Assembly: GCA_037975125.1 (NCBI GenBank)
Contig: CM075858.1
Coordinates: 64,237,640-64,301,639, forward strand
DNA: 64,000 bases
DNA from: Latrodectus hesperus
Lineage: Eukaryota; Arthropoda; Arachnida; Araneae; Theridiidae
Reading direction: 5' to 3'
Under the pieces are notes generated by a model that ran no database searches, had not been told where the DNA came from, and saw nothing but the letters and a program-made list of their open reading frames with translations. This document shows, piece by piece, positions 13,536 to 31,789 of this stretch. Numbering within the stretch: position 1 is the first letter of the stretch; every line of letters begins with the position of its first letter. The position numbers were made by a program, and so were the translations under genes.

Positions 13536-13959
13536 GATAAAAAATAAGTATATTTATATATTATTTAATGCAATGTAAATAAATATGATGACATTAACTA
13601 TCTGTAGATTAAAAAAAAACTGATTTTTATTGAGATAAACAGTCTTAAAGAGAATATTTATTTTATGCGTTATTAACATTTTTTAAACTTAATAATTATT
13701 TTTTGATGTAAATGTTGAGGATAAATATTGTATTATGAAAGGGATAAAGTTTACTTTGGGTTACAAACTTATTCAAATAATTTTGACTTTGTAATTAGCA
13801 ATAAAATGATTATTGCGTATTATATTTAATAACTGAAGGCCATTTACATGTTTTTAATTAAAAAAATATACGAGTAAATCTCAACAGTATCTCAACAGAT
13901 ATCTTAGTATATTCCAAAGTACCTGGCTGATACTATAAGATATACAAGTATCTTGTCGA

Positions 13960-14570
13960 ATTAAAGACTTCTTTATAGATAACTAGCATTAGTGCATATT
14001 GGTCAACTAAGAATCAGGGAAAATTCTCAAGCATGCTTCAACAAAAGACTCATTATGACTTAGTAGTCTATTTGATTTAGTAACTTTTCATGACTCAATA
14101 TCATTTTCACAATATTTAAATACATATAGAATGACATTTTGTGGATAGCGTGCAGTAGTGAGTATTGGTGCACTAAGAAGCCGAGAAAACTTCCAAGCAT
14201 GCATCAACAGAAGACTCGCTATGACTTAATGATCTATTTGATTTAGTGACTCATTTTATGACTCAGTATCTTTTTCACAATATTTAAATACCTAAAGTAC
14301 AGCATTTTATGAATAGTGATCAGTAGTGAGTATAGGTGCAATAAGAAACCAGAAAAACGCTCAAGCTTGCATTAACAGAAGACTCCCTATGACTTAATGA
14401 TCTATTTGATTCAGTAACTCACTATGACTCAGTATCTTCTTCCCAGTATTAAATACCTATAAAAAGACATTTTGTAGCTAACTGATGATAGTGCATACTA
14501 GCCTTCTAAGATTCCAGAAAAAACCCTCAAGCATACAGCAACAAAGAACTTATTGTTAAGATCTACTCTT
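13960..14570. repeat. Tandem repeat, about 167 bp unit, 3.6 copies
   Basis: The landmark GCATGC (or GCTTGC, GCATAC) recurs at 14031, 14197, 14365 and 14531, giving spacings of 166, 168 and 166 bp. Each unit has the same order of landmarks: an AGTAGTGAGTATTGGTGCA-like start, CAAGCATGC, ATCAACAGAAGACTC, TATGACTTAATGATCTATTTG, ATGACTCAGTATC, then CAATATTTAAATAC. The copies have diverged by substitutions and small indels. The last copy loses similarity after about 14560. The sequence before 13960 may be a further decayed copy. Confidence 0.85.
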
Positions 14571-15899
14571 TAGAGAGAAAATGCTCATGTGCAATTCTAT
14601 TATTTTTCATTATTGAATAACTGGAGAATAATTTTTTCTCATAGCTATTGTTGAATAATTTGAGAAGGATGTTGCATTTCTTATGTTTAAATACAAATTA
14701 GGTGAAGTGAGTGCCGAGGAGTTTTCTAAGTTTCCTTCCTTGCAACATTCAAATATGATCAAATTCCTATGAAAAGTATTACCAGCAAACATCCCAAAGA
14801 ACATTTTCATATAATTTGCGAAAGCCTACAGCTCTTAGGTTATCTGTTTCTGGATGTCACCGACCGATATATATTCGGAAAGTAGAAAATCAAGATTCAT
14901 TTTAAATCATACTTTGTTTAAAAAATATTGAATTTGAATATCCAAAACTTCCATTCTAAAAATCCTAATCCATCACTAAACCGTGTGGAGATCTTATTTA
15001 GCTATGTATATTTGACACTGCTTGTTAGAGAGAATACCAGCTGAATGATATAATTTGAAAATCCATTACGTGTTAATTTCGGAAAGTATTTTCATAGATG
15101 GTATGTTGCGTATTCCCCCAGCACAAAGGAGGAAACCCTGAAAATATTCAAAATACCTACTTTGGTGTAATATACGAATAAATAAATGGTTTAAAAATTC
15201 CTCATGTTTACTTGTCTCTTTAGGTTAGATTTTGTCAAACTTTTGATAATTATATTAAGTATTTTTGTTTGCTTTTTTATATATATACTAATGAAACAAT
15301 TTGTATAATTGAATATAACAGGTAAAATATGCTGAAACAATTTTTTAATCTTAAATAAATATTCAATAATAAATATTAATCAAAAATATTCTTTAAAACT
15401 TGATTTTTGTTTGTTTTTAAATATAGGAAAATAATACCATACGTTACAAACCATACATTTGCTCGAATTAATTTTTTATAGCTATTATTATTAAATGTTT
15501 ATACATTCCATAAACCTTTAATCAAGTAGATGATTTTAAGGGAATTACAAATTTTCACACCAACAGCGAATTCCAAAAGAAAAATATCCATAGTTAAAAA
15601 TGTAGCAAAAAACAAAGGAAGAAAGTTTGTATACTAATGGACGTTCTTGATATGAAGAATTATGAATATCGATAAATATAGAAATACTGATTTTTTTAAC
15701 ACATGTTTACCTTGGTTCTATGGTCAAATTTATTTGTATTTTTTAAATCTAAAACAACTTGATAATATTGTTTTAATACAATTATATCATATCGTGATGA
15801 GAGATATTAATCTGGGCAAAGACAAAGTTATGTAAATGCTGTTGAATTAAAAAGAGTCATTTCATGATTAATTAGAAAAACTAGGGGTTATATTAGACT

Positions 15900-16496
15900 T
15901 TGATCAGGACAATGTCGTCCACATGATGTCACAAAAAATTTAACTCGATGCGTTTTGTAAGCAATTTGTTGAGATAGAACACAGTTGCATAGACAGTACC
16001 TTTTTGAAACTGGAGAGGAATTGGTTTGACGGTACAAGTCGAAATCAATTTAGATTGACGCTTGATCTGTATATTATTTGGAATGGCTATTAGACGACCA
16101 AATTGTATACCAAAAAATACCAAGATTTCATTTGGTTCTGCACAGTATAAACCTTGTTGATTTCTTTCTTTTAAAAAATAATAATGTCAAACACCACACA
16201 GCTCAACCAGGGAAGAACTCGCTTAAAGATGAAACAATAGAGTACAGAAGAGTATTCTGGACTCTTCATGATTACAGTATACGTTTCTGAATTAAATTTT
16301 GTCGAACATGTTTGGGACGTACTCTCATGAAATATTCCTGTGAGATCAAGCTTTTTTCACCCTGGAATTTGCAAAGTATTCATTTTAAAGAATGAAAGGA
16401 CCTTCTGCACAGTTTTATCGAAAACATGATATCAACCACGACAAACATTCTTAGCTGCTCGAATGTAACACAGCAGAAATGTGATGTATCATTTTA
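15900..16496 (+). pseudogene. Tc1-like transposase relic
   Basis: Encoded a DDE transposase of the Tc1 branch that cut and pasted a transposon at TA sites. Three pieces in shifting frames recall the C-terminal half. A segment NNVKHHTAQ (about 16180-16205) stands where the family has QDNARPHTA. LNFVEHVWDVL (16292-16324) corresponds to the LNPIEHVWD block that carries the third catalytic residue. KDLLHSFIENMISTTTN (from 16396) corresponds to the C-terminal region, ending at a TAA at 16494. The second catalytic Asp reads as Asn, and several stops and frameshifts separate the pieces, so the gene is dead. The N-terminal half between about 15900 and 16150 is too decayed to place. Confidence 0.65.
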
Positions 16497-16691
16497 AAAA
16501 ATAAGTTTCTTCTCATACGCTTATACCAAAATTAGTGTAATGGAAAATCCTTACACGTTCTTTCTATAATTTTAACTAATTTAATTCTTGTATAATCTTT
16601 TCTAGTAAACGTGCATTTCCTGTTTTATGTACTCTGAGAGCTAGTATCTGTATATTCATTATTCTGGTCTACAGTTTAGATCCTAGGATCG

Positions 16692-17058
<367 letters not shown>

Positions 17059-18799
17059 TATATATATGTATGATGAAGAATCGCATTGATTCTTAAAAGC
17101 ATACAACTATCTAATATATTTGCACTATTATATCATTTTTTAACCATATCTTTTTAGTTTTGTGCAGAATTAGATAAAGAAAATAAAAGGTCATTTATAT
17201 TCATTATGATAAAAAAGTGAATCTTAAATTTATATTCTGTTAAGGTAAGTTTCAAAAATAATTTTGCTTATTATGTTTCAGATGTAAGTTTGTTGACCTA
17301 ACTGTGCTGTTGACATAATTTTATTTTGCTTTGTCCTAGTCTTTTATAACATACTTGTTTACATTACAGATATTAATGGAGAAATTGACAAATATAAATA
17401 AATACACATTCAAGATAAATATGAATTACTTGTAAATGCTTTATTTTTAAAGTATATGTAAATATTTTACTATTCAAATTATTTTAGGAACAATGCATTT
17501 TACAAATAAAGGCAATGATCAGGTCGTATATTTATTTATTTGCATGTTTGTAATTTCACATTGTAAGTTTTCTATTGTATACTATTGATTATAAGATCAT
17601 TTAGTTTCCCATATCTTTTATGCACGCATTTTCAGTTATGTTTATTTATTTTAAAACGTAATACATAAAGTTTGTTTTCCTAAGCTATTTTTAAGCGAAA
17701 GTTAATTGCAACACTAATGGTAAATAGCAAAGTTATAAGTGTATTACTTTATATGTGTTTACATATACAAATATAAATCGAGTTCCCTTGAACAAGTGAA
17801 TGTTTCTATATCTCAAATCACAATTTATTACTGGTTTTAATTTAAAAACCATTTGTAATATAGATCTCACTATGTTAGAAATTAAATATTTTAGATTACA
17901 TATTAACAATTAATACAATTCAAAGTGATTAATACCTTTATAAATATAAATAATATAATAATAGTTATTATTTAGAATATTTATTATATTTAAAATATTT
18001 TATATCCTATACACAAACTATGTAAATACTTTCTAAAGGAAAGCCCTAATAAATAATTATTGATAGCTATAAAAAATCTTTAAATATTTATGGAGTATTT
18101 AAAAAATAATTAATGATATTAATTATATCAAAAATTTAGATATTTTAAGAACTTAAACATTTATCTTAAGGAAATTCTTTTATGAATGCTAAATGCTCCG
18201 TGTTATTCTTGCGTATAAATTTATAGTAAATAATGTGGATGAAGATTATTTGCGTGTGCTTATAAGCAATATCTCTTTATATTATGTGGATACTTAAGTA
18301 TTAAGGTTTTACTTAGAAACATTTCTAGAAATGGTTCTGATTTGGTGACATTGCATTTCACTGAATACATGAAAACATTTTAAATTATGCAGACGAATGC
18401 TTAGAACAAGGTTTTGTAACAGAAAAGAAATCTAAAGTAAATTAGATATTAATATCAATCTGTTTTTTGACCTTAAACTAACTTCTATAATTAGTTTATT
18501 TTGAATCAAATGAATGTAACGCTTGATTCCCAGTTTTGTTCAAAACTCGTGGATCAAATTTAATACACTGAAGATTTAACTCATTAAAATGTTTGATAAA
18601 TCATTATTTTGATTGAACAACATGAATCTTAAAGCTTTTCTTTAAAAATTAAAATATGATATTTGTAAAAAATTATTTTACAGTTAAAAGAAAAGCAAAA
18701 AGTATTACATTTAAGAAACATTTGTGACATTAAAATGACTTAGTTTCAAGTTATTTTTCCGTCACAATTGTTTTCACAAAGTTACTTAGTTTAGACGAT
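17059..18799. other. AT-rich non-coding DNA
   Basis: No repeat family, RNA gene or coding region recognised. Confidence 0.6.
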
Positions 18800-18804
18800 A
18801 ATTT

Positions 18805-19580
18805 CATGTGTCAAGGATCAAATATTTTATTTATGGTCAAAAAAATTTACGAAGTAAATATTTGAATTTTCATTTTAAAACTGAAAACAAATTAAAAATT
18901 TTCTAAACTTATTACTTCAATGTGATCACAGACGATTAAGAAGGCGCCATTTTCGCAACCGGAATGTAGTAAATTCTACACGATCTAGACATAGATCGCT
19001 ACTTTGTTAATGGCTTTTGGGGTACATAATGTGGATCATGGTATCAGTGTCTTCCAAGTGAAATGATACCTCTGATTTGGAAGATTGAGTTTAGGGATCT
19101 TCTGCAGTTTCTGCTTCTAAGTTGAGATGAGGGTTAACTTAATCTCAGAGTTACTCTGGAACACCTACTAGGGGTACCATTATACAAGATGCCCTCAATT
19201 CTACCACTTGTACCAACAGGCGAGACCTAATGGCATCATAACAAATTGTCAGCCAATTTAAGAGAACGAAATTTCTGCCGTAATTAAATATCATGCATTT
19301 CAAAATTTTACTTTGAAAATAAATACCTCAAATAATGTCAGTTATGAATGGCGCTTTTATTTTAATTTTGAACACAATTTAAATAAAGATAAGAATTATT
19401 TCTTCGCCGAAACACATGCGGCAGGAAAATTACTTCATTCAGTTGAATGAAGATCAAATGTTTTATTTATGGTCCACACTTTTTGAGGTGAATATTCGAA
19501 GATAATTTTCCCCTTCAAAATTTAAGCAAATTAAAATGTTGATAAAATTATGACTGTAATTGAATATTTCAACGTGGCTT
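18805..19580. repeat. Diverged direct duplication, about 635 bp apart
   Basis: The segment at about 18812-18935 (GATCAAATATTTTATTTATGG, then AATATTTGAA, CAAATTAAAA, TTCAATGTG) recurs in the same order at about 19451-19580 (GATCAAATGTTTTATTTATGG, GAATATTCGAA, CAAATTAAAA, TTCAACGTG). The sequence between the copies is richer in G and C and unidentified. This could be two ends of an old element or a local duplication. Confidence 0.5.
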
Positions 19581-19599
19581 CAGGTCAAAATTATTGAAA

Positions 19600-20210
19600 T
19601 TTCCCCCGAGTCACTCCCCCTCATTGGGTAGCTTCATTCACCACGTAGCTTAATTTATTTGCTTCTTTTCACGTGGTATAATGAAAAACTATTTTTTTTC
19701 ATGCATGTCCTCACAAGAGCGCGCAAAAAATAATAATAAAATAAGATCATTTAGAAAACACTTAAAACCTGCACTCGTTAATTCTCAATCATTTACTTAA
19801 TAAATAAAAGGAAGTCTAACGCTTGGAAATGCAATAACTAAGTCATTTTTTTTGTTTCTTTTCTCCTCGCTATTTTCTCCAAAATGGTAACGTGCTACAT
19901 AAAAGATGAAAAGAAAAAAATGCTTCACCATAAAGAACAAATAAAGAAAGAGGAAAAGAAAAAATGGAGCCTTTAAAACCTGATGAGGAAGTTAATGCTC
20001 TAAGTAAAAGCTGCTGTCAAGAGATATATCAAGTTGGCGGCTGCATATTAAATCCAGAGCTCGAGTTATGAAGTCCATTTGCATAGGAGATATTTTGCTT
20101 CTTCTTTCCTTTCATTATACATATATTTTTTCTTTACCTTGTCTTGAATATTCTTTTCTTCCGAGAGAAAAGAAGGTGCAAGAATAGAGTACCGCACGAT
20201 CGCCATTTTG
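19600..20210. promoter_or_regulatory. Candidate regulatory island with octamer motif
   Basis: A complex, non-repetitive stretch. The core at about 19975-20090 contains a perfect ATTTGCAT octamer (20077-20084), the motif bound by POU-domain factors, and an AT-rich homeodomain-like site (TATTAAAT) just upstream. No reading frame. The regulatory call is inference from motif content and composition, not from conservation data. Confidence 0.25.
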
Positions 20211-20849
20211 GTTTTAAAATAAAGCTCATAGGTGAAGAATTTGAAAAAATCTCTTAAAGAAAACCTGCAAATATAGTGGCTTAAACTACTTAGGTATTAC
20301 TACATTCTTCAGATTATAAGATTAAGTTGTTAAAGGATTTTTCATGTCTAGTAACACCATTGTCAACTAGACATTTATCTATTCAATTAGGAATTCCTAT
20401 TTATTCTGCTGTATACGATAATAAATTCGTCTAGTCATTTTGGTTTAAGGCATTAATTTCAAACGAAGAGCTTGTAAAAATTAAATAAAATGTATGAAAA
20501 TTAGATGTTTCAACATGTTTTTAAATAACTTGAGATTTTTGATGAATCTGCAATTTTTAATTTTATCCTACTTATTTCATTTGAAAATTTCTCAAAGATA
20601 TAATTTTTTCGAATGAATATTAGTGTTTTAATTAAGTGTTCTTAATAATCACAACGATATATTTATTCTAAATATATCTTTGAAATTGTTAAGATCACTT
20701 AATTTTATTTTATTCACATAAATGTACATAATTTATGAACATTTAATGTGTTTATTTTCTTTATAATACTGATTATTATTTCGTTTGGTTTGTTAGATAC
20801 ATAATTGAAGACCACATTTTGCAAACGAGATCTAACTCAGAATATATAT

Positions 20850-20945
20850 TTCAAGGGTGATTCTGAGCCGTAGTAAACAGAACTCCTAAAGGATGAATTG
20901 AACCCATGAACTGTTGAACTAAAGATTAGAGGGTCATATGACAAC
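20850..20945 (-). repeat. SINE head, relic
   Basis: On the minus strand TTCAACAGTTCATGGGTTCAA carries a box-B-like GGGTTCAATTC. It matches TTCAACAGTTCGTGAGCTCGA of the copy at 52.3 kb. Only the tRNA-like part is visible. Confidence 0.45.
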
Positions 20946-22870
<1,925 letters not shown>

Positions 22871-23404
22871 ACACACAAATATGTAACTTATTTAGCAAGG
22901 TTATTCTACAGAAGTTTATATTCACTCCATCAGCATTTATAATCTAAAATGCACAAATATTGCAAAGGTTTTCTTTAATTATGTTTTATTTATTATTATA
23001 TTTTTTTCTATTTATAATTTTTTTTGATAAAGCTACTGTTCAAAATCATTGTAATTTTAAATAAATTTTGAGTTTTTATTAAAAAATAAAAGTGATAACA
23101 GTAATATTAAATTTTAAATTAATTTCTCAGTTCTTAGATACCACATTGATTGCAATTTTATTACTTAAAAATGTTATTTTCAATTATTTTTATAGCACTA
23201 TTCGGATTATATTCCAATTTTAAATTTAATTTGATATTAATAGAAATTGACAATATATCTTATTAAATACGTTTATGAAGTTTTGTGCTTGTTATAAAAT
23301 TAATTCAATCTGTTTTTATAATAATTACTATTAAAATGTATTCTTAAATTAAAAAATATTAAAAGTCATCATTGTTAAATTAACAATTTCTAATTCCTTC
23401 AAGG

Positions 23405-23709
<305 letters not shown>

Positions 23710-24299
23710 AATGAGATACGTTTCGTATTTTAGTAAGGTTATAATAAAATCTGATTATACTTTATAAAAATATTTTGCTGTGCATTTAATCTCTCATCCA
23801 ATTAAATTTCACATATCTGTTCATAATTTTTAATAACACCAAGAAGTTTGAAATATTAAGTTCAAACATTATTTATTATCTCAATTATTTTATGTTTATA
23901 TTTGAATTACGGTTTTCATTCATGATATATTAATGAAGATTTGAATAATTTGATCCCTAAATTTGATAATTTATTAAACTAGCATTTAAATTTGCGAAAT
24001 TTATTCAAAAATATTACTTTTAATAGTTTTTTATTTAAACTATTTCATTTAATTTAACTAATAGTAATTTGTGGAAGATAAAACTTAATCAATAAGCATG
24101 TTTAACAATTAGACTTTCATTATATTTAACCCATTATATTTATCATCCAAATCTTTAGAATTAAAATTCAAGTTAATAATCATATTTCTTTCAAAATGTT
24201 TATGTAATTATCAAAACATTAATCATTCAGACTCAGAAAAAATTATTGAAATTTCCAAAAAACATTTATTCATGACATTCGTAATAAAAAATGTCCAAA

Positions 24300-24690
24300 C
24301 ATGGTGCTAGAAGCCAACCTTGCAGTCATTTCTTCCATTTCACAATGCAGTTCTTCATAAAGAAAGAGGAATGTCTAAGGTTCATGGGAGAAAAAAGGGG
24401 GCCAGAAAAGGAAGAAGTGATCAGAGCCCCATATAATATTTAATCAATGCCCATCTGCCATATGCGAGTGATGAAGGGGGAAGAAGATATCATTGGAGTC
24501 CCCCCCACCTACTCTGGGATAAGACGCACATTACCCGACATAGAGGGTTAAGAAGACCATAAAGGAAGAGCGGCGATCTGTTCCACCCTCTACCGAGCTC
24601 CTAAGCCCATTAAGTGATGTGCCACGGTTCGCTTCATCTCACTGTAACTGTAACTTAAGGAACGCTACTTTCCTCTATACTATTTCACAA
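24300..24690. other. GC-richer single-copy island
   Basis: A complex block with C and G runs. It ends in the small repeat CTGTAACTGTAACTT. No coding frame, tRNA-like box or terminal repeat seen. Confidence 0.3.
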
Positions 24691-26219
24691 AGGTGATAAA
24701 AGCCTGGAAATTTGAATTAAAAGGAAAGGGTGTCTATATGAGTTTGGAATCGATTTTATGATTATTGGAGTTGTTAGATGACTGACTTATTTATTAAAAT
24801 GAAAATTAAATTAAAGTCTAATATAACTTGACAAAATAGTAATGAATTACATTATTGGAGATTCTTCGATTTATTTAAATCAGATAATCGTTTATCGTGT
24901 TTTATTTTGATCGTCAATATATATAAGAAAAATCATGAATATTTTAAGTAATAATGAATTAAGGCTTTTATTGATGTTTTTCTTAATAGATATTTTATTT
25001 TAACACCATTTATATACTTAAAAACAGAGGTATATATAATTTAGAAATTCTATTATTTGTGATCGGTAATGACTTCAAAGTGTAATGGAAACGTTAATAA
25101 AAGTTATTTTTAATTCTAAGAAAAATTTTTAGCCTATATTTTTCATCTTTATGTACTTGTGAGGAGAAAAAGTTGATGGAATTTTAAGAATATATTCAAT
25201 AAAATATACAGAGTTGAAGCAGCTTGATTTAGGAAGATAAGCTGTTTCTGTCCATGCATAACCAATTCACATTCATAATCTAATAATATGACATCATCGA
25301 GAATAATCTCTGTGTTTATGCCTTTTCTTTTTCTGATCACTATTGAGTAATAAGAAATAGTTATCCTTCTGCATTCCTATCTAATGAGTGGGTGCTTGAA
25401 AATTTTCCAGATCATCCCCATTGTGACATTGAACGTTTGAAAATATTTACCAGAAGTAAATGCAGGGTAAAATTTGAAAGCTTAAGGCAGTTTGCTTGTC
25501 TATATAATGTCAAATACATATTTCTCATTAAAGAATAGTTTATTTAAAATACATCCCCCATATTAAAATATACTCACTTTGTTTTTTAGCCCTGATGTAT
25601 TTGTTAATTTGTATTTATCTAATACTGACTTCACAATTTGACACTGTTTGTAGTTAGAAAAGAATTTCTTATAAGCACTATTACTTGTCTAATGAAGGTT
25701 TGGGTTCAATTGAAAAATTGTAATTTTTCTTATTATAATAATTTTTAGTTTCACGTTTGTAATCACAAAATTTAAAGAACTATGAATCAAAATTATAAAT
25801 TACATTATCTATTTTATATTTCTTAAAATTTTTTGTAATAATTATGACATATCAAAATGTTAAGGAGAATTCTTTGATATATTCAACTTCCTGTCTTCAT
25901 AAGTAATATCAAGTTTTTTATTGTTGCTGGTTATAATTATTCTATATTTTTACAAAAAGCATATTTTAATTTACGTGAAGCAATATTTCAAAGCATTGCG
26001 AGGGAATTCTCTTTGGTAAATTTAGAGAATTTATTTGGGTGAAGCATATTATATTAGTTATTTTTATATTTATTTACGATAATAGCTTACAATAAAAGTA
26101 AAATTGTAAAATAAGCTGAATCATTCACCGAAATGTGAGACCAATATGAATCCTTCTAGATGAAAATAATTTTTTGAATTTTTTTATTAATGTGTATAAT
26201 GTAAATATACAAATGTTTG
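24691..26219. other. AT-rich non-coding DNA
   Basis: No gene or repeat family recognised. Confidence 0.6.
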
Positions 26220-27110
26220 AATATCTGTACGTACCCTCTTTCAATTTCGTACTTTAACCCTAGAATGGGAATCAAATCATTGAAAAGGTTTCTAACTGAT
26301 TCTTACTTGTGCTGTAACATTGGATGGTGCATTCCAATTTCCTCCTACTGCTTGCCCATGATTGCAAATTTAATCATTGCCATTGGACATTCCCTTAAAA
26401 TGAAAGGCTTGGAAAAATTTATGAGGGCAGCAAGAGAAACAGCCCATCCTCTCTGGAATACATCCTCACTCTCACATCATTCCTCCTCGTCTTGAGCATC
26501 CTCCTTTCTCTTCTCTCCAAAAATCATTTTACTCCAAATTTCTTCCTCCGACTGCACTCTCTGCTTGTTACAGACCCGAACTAATTTCGTCGACTTCATT
26601 ATTGTGCAAATGGTGCCCATTAATCCGCACTCTCCCCTATCCTATCCCTCCCACATAGGACCCCCTATGCATTGTCCGAGGGAAGGGAACATCGTCTGAA
26701 ATGAAGCGTCTTCCTCTTCTCCACCCTTTTCCTCTTACAGAAAAGATTTTAAGGAATGGAGAATCTTTTCTCTCCATCTTATTATGCCATAGCAGAAGGC
26801 ACCGAGTGCCGCATCCTTCTCGTTAAGTAATGATCGAATACTGCATAAAATGGGGGGTAAGATCATCTTCGCTACAGGTGTGACCGCATTGTGCTGCAGT
26901 CTATTGTTACTTAATGTGCGCCCGAATAACTTACGCAAGTTCTTTTTAAGAGCACAGTGCATGGCTTTAGCTTTAGAATATTCAGCCTCCCTCCTACTAT
27001 TTTGAAGGAAGAAACCCCTTTTGAAAGAGGGGGTGGGGCAGGTAAATGGTTGGGGTAATTCATCCCCATGATGGAATCTAATCACGCCACTGCCGCGTTA
27101 GGGCACATTT
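26220..27110. promoter_or_regulatory. Candidate regulatory island, large
   Basis: About 900 bp of mostly single-copy-looking, comparatively GC-rich sequence. It includes CCCATTAATCCGC near 26617, which contains TAATCC, the core bound by Otx/Bicoid-type homeodomains, and TTGTGCAAATGG just before it. Frames of 92 and 116 codons cross it on opposite strands without a known domain. The function is inferred only from composition and motifs. Confidence 0.25.
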
Positions 27111-28529
27111 ACAACATGTGATAAAAATCAATTCCCTTAACTGCGTCCAGATTACTAAGAATTGCTCGTGGTATTGAGATTTTGTTGACCTGAGATAAAC
27201 TTGAATGTTAAACATTGCAAAAAAAAATTCCTGTTCTGTTCCTTAGTTTTTCGTTAGTTTTTACTTTGTGCTTCTCCTCCTACATTAACTTTTATATCTT
27301 TGGTATGCAGCCCAACTGTGTTATTGTCCATTGAATCCATAAAATTCTCATAAATAAAATGGGACTAGATCTTATCACATTCTTTCCTGATAAAATCAAA
27401 ATTAAAGGAAAATTGATAAATTATTCATGTATTTTTTTCTGCTAGATTATTATTACAATTTGAACTCACATCAAGATAAGTGTTTCTTTTTATGTCTTAG
27501 AAAAGCTAAAAAGATTACAATATCAATTTTCATGTATAAAAAATATGTAAGTAACTTACAATGGTTTGAAGTCATTCCTTTTCTTGCATTAGTAATATCC
27601 TCAAAGATAATGATAATTAGGTATGGAAAAACATATTACTAACCAATAAATGTTTAGATTGTGTCTCTTTTAATCTATTTAGATTACTCCCAAAGATTAC
27701 GTAACTGTTTTCAAGTATGGGAAAAAATAACTAATTAATAACAAATTGTTCCTTCTCATGAATTTGTTCTACTCATAAACAATTCTTTTATTGTGTGGAA
27801 AAATAATCAAACATTAAAAGTCAGATATAATTTTCAAATTAACCATCACACTATATTACATATACATAATAATTAATAGAAACATTTTTATTTCATTATA
27901 AGTAAAAGAGAATCTCTGTAATTCCCGTTGAAATTATCAAGCTGAATAAATTTAATTTGTTTTCATGTACATTTTCTGACTTTCATGCATATTCAAAAAT
28001 TGAAACATATTTATTTCACAGTGAAAGTTTTTTGTGAACTCTTAATATGGAAGTTATTGCATGCTTAGTTAAAAATGAATTTTACAAATGCTTTTTTCCA
28101 ATTACTACAAAAGCATTTTTAATTACGAGGTTAATATTGAAACTAATAAAAAATTTGTCGCTAACTATAAGCAATATTTAAAGTTTTTATCTCATTAAGA
28201 TTACTATGTGATGATGTCTAAACATCATTGAAAGTGCATTGTTTCATTTTCTGCAAGGCTATTGAAATGACTATTGATATAAACGTAATGGCTTCATCAA
28301 ATTGACCACAGATTACATTTAGAGAAACTAATTTACATTCGCAAATATCTTTCACATACATTCTCTGTTTATCTGTATTACAATTAGCATTTGCCAACAA
28401 TGTATATCCATTTAGTATACTCTGCCTTCGTGAAGCGCTGTGCATTTCCAACGATCAATCATTCAATCCTCTTAGCACATAGTCGTTAGTATATTGATGT
28501 GTACATCCTTTGATATGACGTTAGCTATG
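27111..28529. other. AT-rich non-coding DNA
   Basis: Nothing recognised. The part at about 28210-28480 is somewhat more complex. Confidence 0.55.
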
Positions 28530-28612
28530 GATCAATCATTCCCCGTTGAATCAAATCATTATTATTTTCCCGTTGAATCAAATCATTACCCGTTATTATC
28601 AAATCATTGCAT
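28530..28612. repeat. Short minisatellite, about 3 units
   Basis: The unit CCCGTTGAATCAAATCATTA occurs twice, followed by a diverged third copy (CCCGTTATTATCAAATCATT). Spacing varies between about 19 and 28 bp. Confidence 0.7.
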
Positions 28613-28707
28613 TTACTATAATTTTGTCGCATATAAATATATAGCATGATTAGGAATATAATCATATAATCGTAAATTATAATTTTATTAAAAAATAAAA
28701 ATTACGA

Positions 28708-28910
<203 letters not shown>

Positions 28911-29360
28911 ATAACAAAAACAAATAATTATATCAATAAATTAATCATATTCGCCGTTGCTTTGTTTACAACCCCTTCGCCCCTCTAGACCAATTTGTTG
29001 AAGCCGTTCCGCCAAAAATCGCCTGGTCTGGTGTCAAAGAGGTTTTTGAGCCAGTTTTTAAGCACCTCTTTGTTATCGAAGATAACACCTTTCATATGGT
29101 TCGACAAAGAGCAGAAAAGATGGTAATCGGTCGGTGCAAGGTCCGAAGAATACAGCGGATGCTGAAGGACCTCACATTCGAGCTCTTGGAGAGCGGCTTT
29201 GACGACTTGTGCAAAATCTGGCCAGGCGTTGTTGTGAAGGAGTATGGCTTGACTATGTCGATCAGGTCTTTTCAGTCGAATAGCCTTATTCACTCGGTGT
29301 ATCTGGGCAATGTAGAGCTCCTTGTTGACTGTGGCATTCTTTTAGAGCATTTCCCAGTGC

Positions 29361-29363
<3 letters not shown>
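28911..29363 (-). pseudogene. mariner (DD34D) transposase, C-terminal half, broken
   Basis: Encoded the C-terminal half of a mariner transposase, the DDE enzyme that excises the element and inserts it at TA. In the minus strand one frame reads NATVNKELYIAQIHRVNKAI, then RHSQAILLHNNAWP, then YSSDLAPTDYHLF, and ends DTRPGDFWRNGFNKLV. The spacing between the second and third catalytic positions is 34 residues, as in mariner. The second position is Asn instead of Asp (HNN for HDN), which should abolish catalysis, and SSD replaces the usual SPD. A stop lies just upstream of KNATVN. The copy is cut at about 29363, where it meets a second copy in opposite orientation. It also lacks its terminal repeat, which is replaced by TA microsatellite. 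Confidence 0.9.

Positions 29364-31789
<2,426 letters not shown>

Noticed and set aside
26735..27085. 116-codon minus-strand frame
   Set aside because: No domain recognised and no splice or start context.
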